Positions 52,152-63,531 of a stretch of 64,000 bases of DNA are shown piece by piece; the first letter of the stretch is position 1; each line of letters opens with the position of its first letter. Below the pieces are notes generated by a model. That model ran no database searches and was not told where the DNA came from. It saw only the letters and a program-made list of their open reading frames with translations. The stretch spans positions 2,170,001-2,234,000 of the forward strand of contig JAPWGK010000004.1 in the NCBI GenBank assembly GCA_029641185.1, given 5' to 3'. Both the position numbers and the translations under genes were made by a program. Source of the DNA: Pseudofabraea citricarpa. Its lineage: Eukaryota > Ascomycota > Leotiomycetes > Helotiales > Dermateaceae.

Positions 52152-55100
52152 AAACGTATTCGAATAACCTATTAGCGTATATATAAATAATAAAGTATAT
52201 TTTATAAAATTATTTAAAGAATACTTAGAAAATAATAAAATAATATAAATCTTTATACTAATAAGTTATTTTTTATTAGTAAAATTAAATAAATATATTA
52301 TATTATTAGTATTATAAGGTTTACAAGTAATTTTATAAGAAGATAATAAATTTATTAATTACTAGGATTTATTTATAAAAGATATAATTAATAATATTAA
52401 GATAAAAGATCTTAAGATATATAAATTTATAAGATTAAAATTAATATTAGGCTTTTAGGCGTATTATATCCCTAAGTAGCTTATAAGTCTTAATATAAAA
52501 ATAAAAATAAATTTCTTAAAAGATCTAAAGGAAAAAAATAAATAATTATTAGTATAATATAATTATAAAAGTAAAAATATAATACTAGTAGTAAAAGATA
52601 TAATATAAGTCGAGCTAAGATTAATATAACTAAAATATATAATAAAGCTAAAATTACTAAGAGATATAATAATACGAGCGAATCTAAAAAGATAATAAAA
52701 GTAATTTAATAAAAAAAATACGAAGTTTCGAAGCTAATTATTACTAAAAAAAGAAGTATTAATATTATTATAATAAATAAGCTAAAATAATTAATACGCG
52801 TATAAACTAGAATTATATTAGGAAAACTTATATATAATTATAAAGTTATAGAAAAGTAGAAAAATAATCGAGCTTAGTAATATATATACGAGAAAAAAAA
52901 AGAAAAATATTATATTAATAATACTAAGTTATTTATATTATTAAAAGATAAGAAATAATAAGAATACTTTAAATTAAATATAAGAGTTAAAAGAAAAGTC
53001 TTAAAGAAATAAAAGAAAACTAATAAGAAATTTATAAGAATATAATAATAAAAAATTAATAAGAATATAATCGTAAACCTAGAGAAAGAATTATTATAAA
53101 TATAATAGAATAATAGCTTAAAAGTAATAGAAAGTTAGTTTAAGGAATATATAGATTTTCTAGTAGATATTATAAACGAAAAAAATCTTATTTATTAGAG
53201 TAAAAAGAAAGTAAACTTAAGGAGTTTATTATTATAAAGTATATACTAGTAAAAATAAAACCCTAAGTATTTTATTTAAAATATTATTTAAGGGAGATAT
53301 AAGAGATAAAATATAAAAAATAAAAGAAAAATAAAGCGATATATAATAATAATAATAATATTATTAATTAAAGATTTAGAAAAAAAAGTAATATAAAAAG
53401 TATAAAACGAAATATAATATATATATATTATAATATATAACCTAAAGAAAAAAATAAAAGATAAAAAAGCAAGAATATAATAAGATATATACGTATTATA
53501 ATATATAATATATAAGAAATATAATATAAATAAGACGACTAAGATAAAAGATATTAGAGATCTAAAGGTTTAATAATATATATATTATATTATAAGAAAG
53601 AATAATTTAGAGATAAAATAAATATATATTCTAATAAAATAAAAGATTAAAGGATTATTATTTATAATAAATAAAAGAACTTATAATATAAGAAGATAAA
53701 TTAAAAGAAGAAAGATCTTTTATATTAAAGAGATTTTTTCACTTTTATAACTTTATAATATTAATAACCTTAATATAACCTATTATATCTAGGAAAAAAG
53801 TAAGTTATAATTATTTATAAACGTAATATATTTACCCTAAAGAAATTTAAGAAAAGTAAAATCTAAAGATTATTTAATATTTATAATATTCTTATATAAT
53901 AAGAAGCTTATTTTATTAATTTTATATAATTAAGCGTAACACGTATTTTATAAAATATAAATTACAAATATCTAAATAATTAAATACGTATATTATATAA
54001 AATCGAAGGTAAATAAAAGTAATTATTATATATAATAACTTTATAATTAATATTATATCTTAATAAAATCGATATTATTTCTAGTATAATCTTACGCGCG
54101 TAATTATAGATTTATATTAATTAAAATAAGTATATTAAGAAAAGTAATATAAGAGGCAAAGAAAATATATAAAAGGAATATTAGAATATTAGGAGTTATA
54201 AGAAGATATAAAAAAAAAAATATTAGTAGGAATATAAGAAAGTAATATAAATAATAATAAAAGAAAATAAATAAGCGAGTATAAGTTAATCTTAAGTTAT
54301 AAAACTAAAAGTATAAAGTTAGTAAAATAAGTTATAATATATATATAAGATCCGAAAAATAATAAAAATATTAAGTATAAGATCTTAGTAATAATACTAA
54401 AGTAAATAGAAAATAATAAAAAAAGCGAAATTATTATTTAGCTAAAAGCTATAATAACTAATTATAAACGAAAGCTTATAAATATAATAATCTAAGTATA
54501 ATAAAAAATATTTTTATAAATCTTAAATTTATTACTAAAAGAAGAAATAAAATAGCTAATTACTAAATTAAAATTAAAAGGAAAAAAGAAGTTAAGTAAT
54601 TATCTAGTATAACTAAGATTTATATATAATTCGTAATAAAAGGTAATAATAATATTTATATAAGATAAAATAAACTTAATACGAGTATACTTAATATATA
54701 TAAGATAATAAGAGAAAATAATATTCTTATAATTATAATAAGCTAAGTAAAGTAATAACTAAGCCTAAAAGAAATAACTAAAGATATTATTAATAAATAT
54801 AATTCGAAGGGAACTAAATTATAGAAAGAATAATCCGAAGTTAGATTAATTTATAAGTTCCTAGAATATTATAATAAAAAACAGAAAAATAAAAGAAATA
54901 AAATAAAAAACTTAGAATATTATAAGAGAGCTAAAAATTAATATTAATACGATAAATATATTTAAGGAATTAATATAAGAAGATAAAAATAATAATAGAA
55001 ATCTTATATATATTAAGTATTATAATTATAAAAGAAAAATAATTAAATAAATAATTCCTAGATTATTATTAAAGAAAATCCTAGGAATATAAATAACTCT

Positions 55101-56741
55101 AAGTATTATTAATTACTTAGTAAAAAGGTAATATACTTATAAAGAAAAGAAAAAAACACGAATCCTAGAAAAAATTAAGGAAAAAAAGAAAATTATATAA
55201 CTTAAATAAAATAATCGAGTATATAAATAAAAAGAATAAAAGAATATAAAAGATATTATAAGAATAACTAAAATCTTAATATCTTATAAAAGCTAAATAA
55301 GCGCGATTAAAAGATATTATAAAACCTTATATATATATAACTACTAAGAATAATTATATAAATACTTCTAGTAATTTATAGACTTAAAAGATAATAATAA
55401 AAAGCTAATCCTAATAAAATAAAATATTAAGCGAGTCGTAAATAAGTTAAATAATTAGTATTATCTAAAGATAAAATACCCTAAGAATATTAATATTAAA
55501 GAATAAATAAAAGAAATCTAAAAGAAATAAAAAGATACTTAGGATAAAAGAATAAGAAAATTTATTATAAGCCTACTAAAAACTAAGCGAGAAATAAATA
55601 AACTTAGCGTTAAAATTATAATATATACTTTAATCGCAGAGCTAGATAAATTATTTTCTATAAAATAATTAGTAGTAAAAGACTTTAATAAAAAGGCGTT
55701 TAAGTAAATAAATTCGTAATTAATTAAGAAAAATATAAATATCGTATATTAAGAAAGAAAAATTATTAAAGCTTAAGATATATTTAAAGAAATTATTAAG
55801 TAATAAATTAAAGAAAAACAAGAAATTATATAAAAGTATATAAAAAGACTTAAGGAAAACTATAATAAACTTTAGGACGATAACTAAGAGATATATAAAG
55901 ATTATATAAAAGAAATTAATAAGAATATTAATCTAAGGTATAAAATAAAAGAACTTAAGGTAAAGTTATTATTAGCCTTAAAAGATATTAGATTTATAAA
56001 TAAAAAAAGAAAGAATAAATAAGAAATACTAGAAATATATTATTATAATCTCCTAAGGAATACTCTTAAAACTTTATATTTCCTAGAAGAATATAATTAT
56101 ATAAAGTATATAAATAATAACTTAAGCGAAAAAGAAGCTAATAAATTTAACTCTAAATAAAGTAATTAAAATATTAATACTAAAGAAATAAAAATACTTA
56201 GTAAAGAGAGTAAAATATTATTACCTAAAGAATATATTATATATCGCTAATAATAAGATTTATAGGACGAAAAAGTTAAGGATAATAATATTATAATAAA
56301 TATCTAGAAACAAAGAAAGATCCTAAGTAAACGAGTATAAAAGCTTATAATAATATTTACTAAAGATCTAGTATTAGTAGACTTACTTATAAATAAAAAA
56401 GACGATAATAATAAGAAGATTTTTATAATTATCCGAAGAAAGAAGATATAAATAAATAATAGGGAGTTTAGTTAGTAATAAAATAAAAGTTATATTAATT
56501 AATAGTAAAATATTAAGAGTATATATTATATAGATTTTAGCAAGTAATATTAATTATTATATTAAAATATACTAAGGAGTATAAAAAGTTATTATATATT
56601 ACGGTATATATACGAAGCTAGAAAGAATATTAGGGAACTAATATTAGTAGATATATTTATTATTATAATAAAAGCGGAGAAATTATTATTATAATACGAG
56701 GTATATCTATAATATTTACTTAGGGGAGATACAAGGGATAA
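52152..56741 (+). mobile_element. 3' portion of the outer retrotransposon
   Basis: Continues the interrupted integrase, then about 4 kb of A-rich, purine-rich degraded sequence with no readable domain. A polypurine-like tract at 56722-56741 (GGGGAGATACAAGGGATA) precedes the 3' LTR, and a close copy lies at 53291-53308, so part of this stretch may be a further insertion or an extra reading frame. Confidence 0.5.
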
Positions 56742-56881
56742 TATAAGCTAGGCTACAAAAGGCAAGGCTTACGGGCACTAGAAATTATTAAAAAGCTCTT
56801 GATTAAGGTAATATATATAGTTTTATAGTAACTAATTAATCTACGAATATACTCTGCAGGATCCGTATATACCTTATACCA
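56742..56881 (+). repeat. 3' LTR of outer element (140 bp)
   Basis: Begins TATAAGCTAGG and ends TATACCA. It carries more A/T at variable positions than the 5' copy. Confidence 0.85.
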
Positions 56882-59311
56882 CCTGAGATTTTTTCGTATT
56901 TATTATTTCATATACGGTATCGAGGGAGTATGCTAGAGCCTCGCCGGAGAATTACCGAGCATGTTAAAGTGTACGGACCATAGAGATTACCTAGGTTAAT
57001 AAGCGAGGCGTTGATTTGCCGTACTACGTACTCCGTATTCCTGCATTCGTCATTTACAGAATATGATTGGTTGGGCGTGTATGTTCCTGTATTTTTGGTT
57101 GAAGAATACGGACCACCGGGTCTCCCTACGACAAAGGGAAGCTTTGCTGTACCGTTAAAGCATAATTAGTTAAACACAGTAGCGTTCAAACCTACTATTG
57201 AGGAAGCATAACCTTGATGTTCTAAAACTTACCTGTGAGAGTATACCCGGTTGTTACCTAAGATCGAGTGGCAGCGGTTCTCTAGATTCCCGATCTCATA
57301 GCCTTATTTACCGGCTATGCTCACGAGATCATCCCATTCCTTTTGTTTTACCGGAATCCAACTTCCGGATCAGTTGGTATTCTTCAGAGACGTAGTGTAG
57401 CTTAGGTCACCAGAGATCCGCCCGGCTGCGGTATCTTATCCTCCACGATTAATAATAGGGTGTTAAGGTCTCTTTCATTCAACGAGGTACTTGAGAGAGG
57501 CTCATTGGGTGGTCTCGATCCATTTAGACCGACTCCTGGTACTGATGGTCATGTTATCTCTTCATTATCTTCCGTAAAAAGAGGCTAAAATCAAAAAAAA
57601 ATCACAAAGCCGGGTCCTTCAATCTAGAATAATTGAGTTAACCGTATGACATGTGAGCAGACAACATTCCTAAGGTAGGTAGTTCGGTCTGTATGTGGAT
57701 AGATATAGATATAGAGCATATTACAAACCAGGATCGGGCTTCCTATTGTTGAAAATTCTTCGTTGAAAAATACATTGAATTATATCTCGAATCCGGCACG
57801 TGGTAAATGATACCTTATATAGTAGCACCAAAGAAACTCAGATTCTGTTTCTCTTAACATGACATCTCTTGCATCACCTTCTATACCTGTTCTAAGCAAT
57901 ATCGGCTTCTTCTTCGCCATACAGGCCCTGACGCTTCCCTTTCTAAGCTCTAGTAGCACCGTCGTTTTGAATATCTTCATCCAAGGATCAGTTTTCCTTA
58001 TTTATCAACTCACTGCATAGTTGAAAACAATAAAATCATATTTTTTGCATACGTAAAAATTTCCGACGCGGCTATTATGACCAAGCACAACGAAGACGAG
58101 ATCATGAGACGGGTAAGCTCTTCGTATATATTCATTCTCGACTTTGGTAATTGTTGCTGACTTAAGTTTGAACAGAAGATCCAGGATTTTGTGTGGAGAG
58201 AGTTCAATTTCTTCATCCTACAATTGAGGGGTTGTGCTCCTATTCTTGCCATTTAATGGTAGGTATGTATACCCCATTTGTGTTTTCCCTCCTTCCTGAG
58301 TCCGTTTACTGATTGTAATTAGCTTTCATGAAGACCACAACATAATGGGTTCACGTTATTTCTTACTATCCTTAGTTGATGATTATGGGCGTCTCGTTCT
58401 GGGTTATAACATGAAAAGTTTGCATCCATTTTTGGAGCTGAATCAAGTGCTATCATGATTTTGCTAGTTGTTGAGATTTCTGAAGTTCTTCGGGCGTAGG
58501 CAGTATTTTACTATTTTATGAAAACTGCAGAATATGCGAGAGAAAAACAGATGAAAACATATTTTAGCGTAGATACAAGGAAGGAGTCTTGGTGGTAATG
58601 AAAAAATGAAGCTATTATCCGTACATTGATGCCCATCAGGCATTTGATTGCATGAGGGCATAAGTCGAATAATCAAGTCCAAATAAACTTACGCAAGTGT
58701 CTAAAAAGATCTCACATTTCATTTCAAGTATAAGGCTGTGTGGAGTATGAGATCTTGCACTTTGGCAAGGATCTCCAACGAGCTGGTATTCAAATGGAAA
58801 GCAGAGGGTTTGCAACCACGCCCATGAACAACAAAATTCACACAGATTGTGATAGTAATCATAGACTGAATATTGAAATATCTACACGAAAACCGATTTA
58901 AGATGCAGATTGACATAAATTGTCTCGCACTTGCAAAACCCCAACGTTATCTCAAGGAAACCTGTACTCTACCTGGGTTCTCTTTCCAATGTTGTAGGAC
59001 CTAGATAATACAGTGGTCGGAAAATGCAGCGTTGCAGATTTGGGAGCCGGGTATACATTCCGGACCTCGCAATTACACCGGGTGAAAATATTCAAGGGCT
59101 CCGGCAATTACTATTGCATTACGGTATTGTAGACTGGTTGTTTTTCGAAGACATTCCTCTATCAGTCTTCATTCTTGCATGTCGAGGGAATTTTGCACGA
59201 CGAAATAAGAACACTAGCCATAAGAAAGAATTCTTATTTCCAAATACCAGCTTATGACATCATCCAATTGGAGCAGCAGGTAGAGGCACAGTTTTTTGCA
59301 TCACTCTATTT
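56882..59311. other. Unique but gene-poor region between transposon block and third P450
   Basis: Base composition returns towards normal. No complete gene can be supported. CCGGA-type sites appear at 57351-57356 and 57364-57370 and near 59,062. Short frames near 58.4-58.9 and 59.0-59.4 kb have no recognisable domain. See the separate entry for a possible gene remnant. Confidence 0.4.
57859..58251 (+). pseudogene. Possible remnant of a membrane protein gene
   Basis: A 53-codon frame at 57859-58020 encodes two hydrophobic stretches (GFFFAIQALTLPFL; VVLNIFIQGSVFLIY). About 60 bp downstream, a second frame from 58077 splices at a GTAAGC donor (58113) to 58167 and ends at 58253. The look (hydrophobic N-terminus, then FVWREFNFFILQ) recalls N-terminal parts of fungal wax-synthase-like terpenoid O-acyltransferases, but the two pieces do not join in frame and no catalytic region follows. 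It may be a decayed acyltransferase or chance. Confidence 0.22.
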
Positions 59312-61092
59312 ATGGCTTATACGGCATTTTTTGATGCAACGATGCAAGTTCCTGCAGGACTTACGACAGCAAATCTTGTCGTAATTTTGCTAACTACTGT
59401 AAGTAACATCTGGCTTCATTAGTTAAAGCCAGGAAAGTAAAGCTAATATAATACTTTATCTGATTATTAGTTGGGCGCTTACATAATTTGTGACATTATA
59501 TACAACCTGTATTTTCACCCGCTTGCCCGTTTTCCAGGGCCTTTTCTTTGGCGCACGACACGGCTTCGTTTTGTGCTAGCACTATTAAAAGGTAGTCTCG
59601 GGTTTGACGTGCTGGAATTGTATAACCAGTATGGCCCAGTTGTGCGGATAGCTCCCAACGAGCTGGCTTTTAGCGATGGCGAGGCATGGAAGAACATATA
59701 TGGCTATCGCGGCGCTGGAGGAGAAGAAATGGAAAAGTTCCACCTGTTCTATCAGATACCTGGTGTTGCAAGGTCTTTCCTGAACGAGAATCGCACAAAT
59801 CATAATCTTCTGCGCAAAGCAATGTACCATGGCTTTTCGGATCGGGCCCTCCGCCAACAGGAGCCCATAATTAATGAGCATGTCGACAGACTCATTGAAC
59901 AACTTCATCGTCACTGCAAATCGGACGACGGCAAACCAGCAGTACTTGATATGACAGCATGGTACAATTGGACGACATTTGATATCATCGGTGACTTGGT
60001 TTTTGGCGAACCTTTTGAGAGTCTAAAAAAGGTCCACTACGATCCGTGGGTGGCAGCGATTGGTGATGCCGTTGCAGCAAGTGCATACATCATAGCTATG
60101 AAGTATCTTGGTCTGGGCTGGGTTTTGGCCTGGCTGATCCCGGTTGCCCAAAGGTCTCGAAAGGAAAACAACAAACAGACTCAAGCCAAACTAAATAGAA
60201 GGATGGCGATAAATGTTGAACGTCCCGATCTGATTGATGGCATATTAAAGATGGTATGTGTGCACAATGTTGAATGTATCCAGTCCTCGTGGTTACTTCT
60301 TCTGAACTATACATTACTATTCTAACACCCAACTAGAATCTCAACATGAAAGAAGTGCGAACGAATGCCAGTCTATTGATTCTTGCTGGATCAGAAACAA
60401 CAGCAACTCTTTTGTCGGGGCTGACTTATCTGCTGGCAACTAACCCGCAAAGCTTAGAATCCTTATCTCAAGAAATACGGAGCACATTTGAATCAGACAA
60501 GGAAATCAATATGAACTCAACTACCGAACTGAAATACCTAAATGCTTGCTTGCAAGAGGCATTAAGACGCTATCCCCCAGTTCCTATCGGAATGCCACGG
60601 GTTGTTCCAAAAGGTGGTGCAACCATTGCTGGGAGTTTCATCCCAGAAGAAGTGAGTAATATTCAATGTCTCGCATAAGCCCCGAAAGATGATCAAGGGA
60701 CATGTAAGCATGTATCTCTAGCTAATTTCCCTCGGTAGACGGTTGTTTCAGTATATCAATGGGCAGCACATCATTGTGCCCGCAGTTGGACAGACCCATT
60801 CAGCTATAAGCCGGAACGATTCTTACCTTCGAGCCCTGCTTACGATAGATTTCGCGCTGACAATTTCGACTCCATGCAACCTTTTTCTATGGGCTCACGA
60901 AATTGCCTAGGTCGTGGTTTGGCATTTGCTGAAATGAGGCTGATCATGGCGCATATTGTTTTTAATTTTGACTTCGAATTGGTCAACCAAGATAACTGGC
61001 TGAACCAGAAAATCTACTCTATGTGGCAGAAGCCACCACTAGAGATGCACTTGATTCCCCGCAGAGTTGGGGCGTATAACGTAGATGATTAG
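59312..61092 (+). CDS. Cytochrome P450 monooxygenase (third, paralogue of the 7.6-9.2 kb P450)
   Basis: Four exons (59312-59398, 59471-60253, 60337-60651, 60739-61092) give 512 aa, all junctions in phase. The membrane anchor (about 20-45, LTTANLVVILLTT then LGAYIICDIIYNLY) leads to FHPLARFPGP. The I-helix has LAGSETTA, the K-helix is QEALRRYPP, and the heme loop is FSMGSRNCLGRGLA. FSDRALRQQEPII matches the same position of the P450 at 7613-9211, and the C-terminal WLNQKIYSMWQKPPL parallels that protein's ending, so the two are probably paralogues. The gene is intact although it lies 2.4 kb from a RIP-mutated block. It may be a cluster member separated by the transposons. Confidence 0.92.
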
Positions 61093-62325
61093 AAAATTTA
61101 AGTTCTTTGTAATATTACAGAATCGTTCACAGAAAAAGTTAATGTACGTCTAGTAATTCCATGTTCAAGATATGATAGGGAGTTTTGAAGATTATGGCAA
61201 TTTTATATTCAATCGGGATGATGAATTTACTCTTTATAAATCCCTCTTGCTTTGAAATATCTGCTAATATAATCATATATCTATTACAATTATAACTAAT
61301 AAGTTTATATCTAAATATAATTTTTAAACTAAAAATTCTACGTTGTCCATAATTCGACGTTGGTTATTATCTTAATAACATATTACTTTATATATTTATC
61401 TTTATACAAGGTAAAGCAGTATTATTTGAGCTAATTATTCGAAGTAATATTTCAAGAACTTACATTATAATAGCTAATCTCATTACGAAGTAAATATGAC
61501 ACAATTCACTTGAAATAAATTCAAATTATATTACTTTAATCCAAATACAACGGGTCTAGCGTGAAGTATTAGATCAGATTAGCTATTAAATAAGTTATAT
61601 GAAATTTAAATAAAAAGTTTTACTCTTAAGAATTAAAGTGATTATATCTTCTATGCCTAATTATAAGTAATTCAAAATTATAATAGTAAAAATATTTTTA
61701 AAACAAAGTTAAAATCACCACTTTTATAATCTGAGATTTGAAGTTTAATCTTATTACTTAAACTTTATATTTACTTCTCTTAATAAATAAAACTAAGTAA
61801 TATTTCAATTTTTTAAGTAAATAATTAATCTAATAAGGCAGGATAAAACTAACAAAACAACTAAATTCAAATTCAAAGGTATTATTATAAATATAATATA
61901 TAAATTTTTTTGAAAGAGTGAGATAAACAAGACTAACATTTGCTTTTAAGGCTAATTATATCATATCATAAAAAGAAGGTCTAACAGCTAGGACGAGATG
62001 CATCTCGGTTTATCTGATGTCGCCTAATCTTATTAAATATCTAAAGGAGAAATATCTGACACCTATCAAAATGAAAGTTTGCTAAGGCAGAAACAGAAAG
62101 GCTAGATTTATTAGTTATTAAACTTATATAAAATAAGACCTCTATTTCTGATTGATTATTCTTGATAGGCTTATTAGGCAGGAGTACTGCAACAGCTTTA
62201 ATCAAGGGACTAAAACCTAAATCACAATTTGGTACGGTCTTTTTCATTCTAAATCATAGATTTTTTGCACACACATTTATACAACTGCATATAATAACTC
62301 GAGACTTGATTCAATCTATTCCTAA
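61093..62325. other. AT-rich gene-free stretch, possibly RIP-affected
   Basis: No gene is seen. From about 61,240 to 61,960 the sequence is strongly AT-rich and low in TG/CA, resembling the transposon block on a smaller scale; it may be a relic repeat. Confidence 0.45.
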
Positions 62326-63531
62326 CTACGTTGACTCCCCAGTCACTTCGTCAATAATTACCGGCTCCGGACTCTCCTTCAGGACATAAAGGTTCATCTC
62401 GCGTATCTGTTCCCAATTCTCACTTCCATACCTTAACAAAGAAGCAAAGGTGCCCGGTTCCATATCTGCCCTGTTATTCTCTGCACTGTCCCATAGGGTA
62501 GATAACCACTCTTTCCCGTTATCCTGAAAAGCATGAGAAAGCTTCATCATTGCTGCCGAGCTCAGAATATCTTGGACAAACTTGCTTGCTTCCTCGCACA
62601 ACCCTTTATCGGAATCAGAATGAATTGGTGCCGATAAAAGATTGAACTGTTTTCGACCATCCCAATCTGTGATGTGCTGCGAGTAACCGATTTCTTGAAG
62701 GGCATCCAGCAGTATGATATTATTGTGAAAATAGTGAGCACCATTAAAGCCAGTTTTGGGATCCTTCAGGCGTCGCAGCCTCTCAAAGCTGAGAATATGG
62801 GACAGGTAATCAAGAAATGGACCAAGTTCCTTGCTAAATTTTGGCATGTCCTCGTTGTGTTGAAACTGTGGAAGAGGTCGAAGTAAGGGCTTAGTATGCA
62901 TGCCTTCGTGGCTTGTAGAGCCTTCCCACAATGCGACATAGATATTATGCCAGTTTCGAATGAAATCATTCCCTTTCCTTGCCGCTACGAAGCCGTTATA
63001 CGCAAATGGAACTCCTGGCGCTGACTCGTATAAACCCATGCAAATTTCATAAGGTGATTCCGGATCTTCCAAAGAATTCCAACAGATTGTGTCCAGGTCG
63101 CGAAATAGCATAGTTCCTATGTCAATCCAAACTCCTCCATGGGTTAGAACAAGTGGCAACCGCACAACATCAGAGCTCTGCGTTCCAACGCGGCCTGTCA
63201 TTGTCCGATTGACGAAAGGAGCAGGAAATGATTCTATAGGTACAAAATTTGTGACATTATTAAGCGAACCATCAACCCAGTCGACAACACGTACGGTCCA
63301 TGATGGACCAAGCCGACGAATCCAGCCAAGCACATTGCGCTGACACCAAGGTGGGGCTGATGAGAAACCTTTGTCCCAAAAGGCCCAAACATTCTTTTCA
63401 GAATTGACTGGTTGGAAAGTCTCTAATTTCTTAAAGATCTCATCATCAGGAAGTCGAAGGTAACTTGAGTCTTTTATAGGCACAGATAGTTCTGGTCGAT
63501 GCAATAACATTTGTGGGTCGATGGGTGCCAT
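62326..63531 (-). CDS. Caps_synth-type glycosyltransferase
   Basis: Intronless frame of 401 aa. The N-terminal half holds NVWAFWDKGFSSAPPWCQRNV (the W-x-FW start of this family), then SSDVVRLPLVLTHGGVWIDIGT. The latter is the conserved donor-binding region of GT32/capsular-polysaccharide-like transferases, with an Asp-containing DxG in place of the usual DxD, and is followed by FRDLD. A later NGFVAARKGNDFIRNW block fits the same family. No signal peptide or membrane anchor is seen, suggesting cytosolic action on a small molecule. In the cluster it could glycosylate the terpenoid. The start codon at 63531 precedes IDPQMLLHRPELS and is plausible. Acceptor and donor sugar are unknown. Confidence 0.85.
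   Translation of the reverse strand: MAPIDPQMLLHRPELSVPIKDSSYLRLPDDEIFKKLETFQPVNSEKNVWAFWDKGFSSAPPWCQRNVLGWIRRLGPSWTVRVVDWVDGSLNNVTNFVPIESFPAPFVNRTMTGRVGTQSSDVVRLPLVLTHGGVWIDIGTMLFRDLDTICWNSLEDPESPYEICMGLYESAPGVPFAYNGFVAARKGNDFIRNWHNIYVALWEGSTSHEGMHTKPLLRPLPQFQHNEDMPKFSKELGPFLDYLSHILSFERLRRLKDPKTGFNGAHYFHNNIILLDALQEIGYSQHITDWDGRKQFNLLSAPIHSDSDKGLCEEASKFVQDILSSAAMMKLSHAFQDNGKEWLSTLWDSAENNRADMEPGTFASLLRYGSENWEQIREMNLYVLKESPEPVIIDEVTGEST

Larger units (their letters stand above)
26184..56881 (+). mobile_element. Outer LTR retrotransposon (Ty3/gypsy-like), RIP-degraded, carrying nested insertions
   Basis: Bounded by two direct 140-bp LTRs (26184-26323 and 56742-56881). The element's own sequence, without insertions, is about 11.4 kb. 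Translation by eye on the plus strand shows degraded pol: reverse transcriptase near 30,900-31,300 (YFVNNN where the family has two Asp), an RNase H and its C-terminal LFEFNLNIKYILGREL region at 31,850-32,070, an integrase zinc-finger region at about 32,560-32,640 and core start at 32,690-32,790. The integrase is interrupted at 32,861 by the copia insertion and resumes after 52,151. Stops are everywhere and no frame reaches 60 codons. G+C is roughly 20% by eye and CA/TG dinucleotides are scarce, the footprint of RIP. No target-site duplication is evident at the outer ends. Confidence 0.78.

Noticed and set aside
26184..56881. AT-rich block as a centromere
   Set aside because: Three nested LTR pairs and decayed pol domains explain the block; centromere function cannot be judged from sequence alone.
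26184..56881. CRISPR array or bacterial repeats in the low-complexity block
   Set aside because: Apparent repetition is AT-rich simple sequence; no regular spacer-repeat pattern, and the organism is a fungus.
26179..56886. Target-site duplication of the outer element
   Set aside because: Bases before the left LTR (TCCGC) and after the right LTR (CCTGA) do not match, even allowing RIP changes.
59024..59257. Open frame upstream of the third P450
   Set aside because: Not homologous to P450 N-termini; the true first exon is 59312-59398, which joins in phase.
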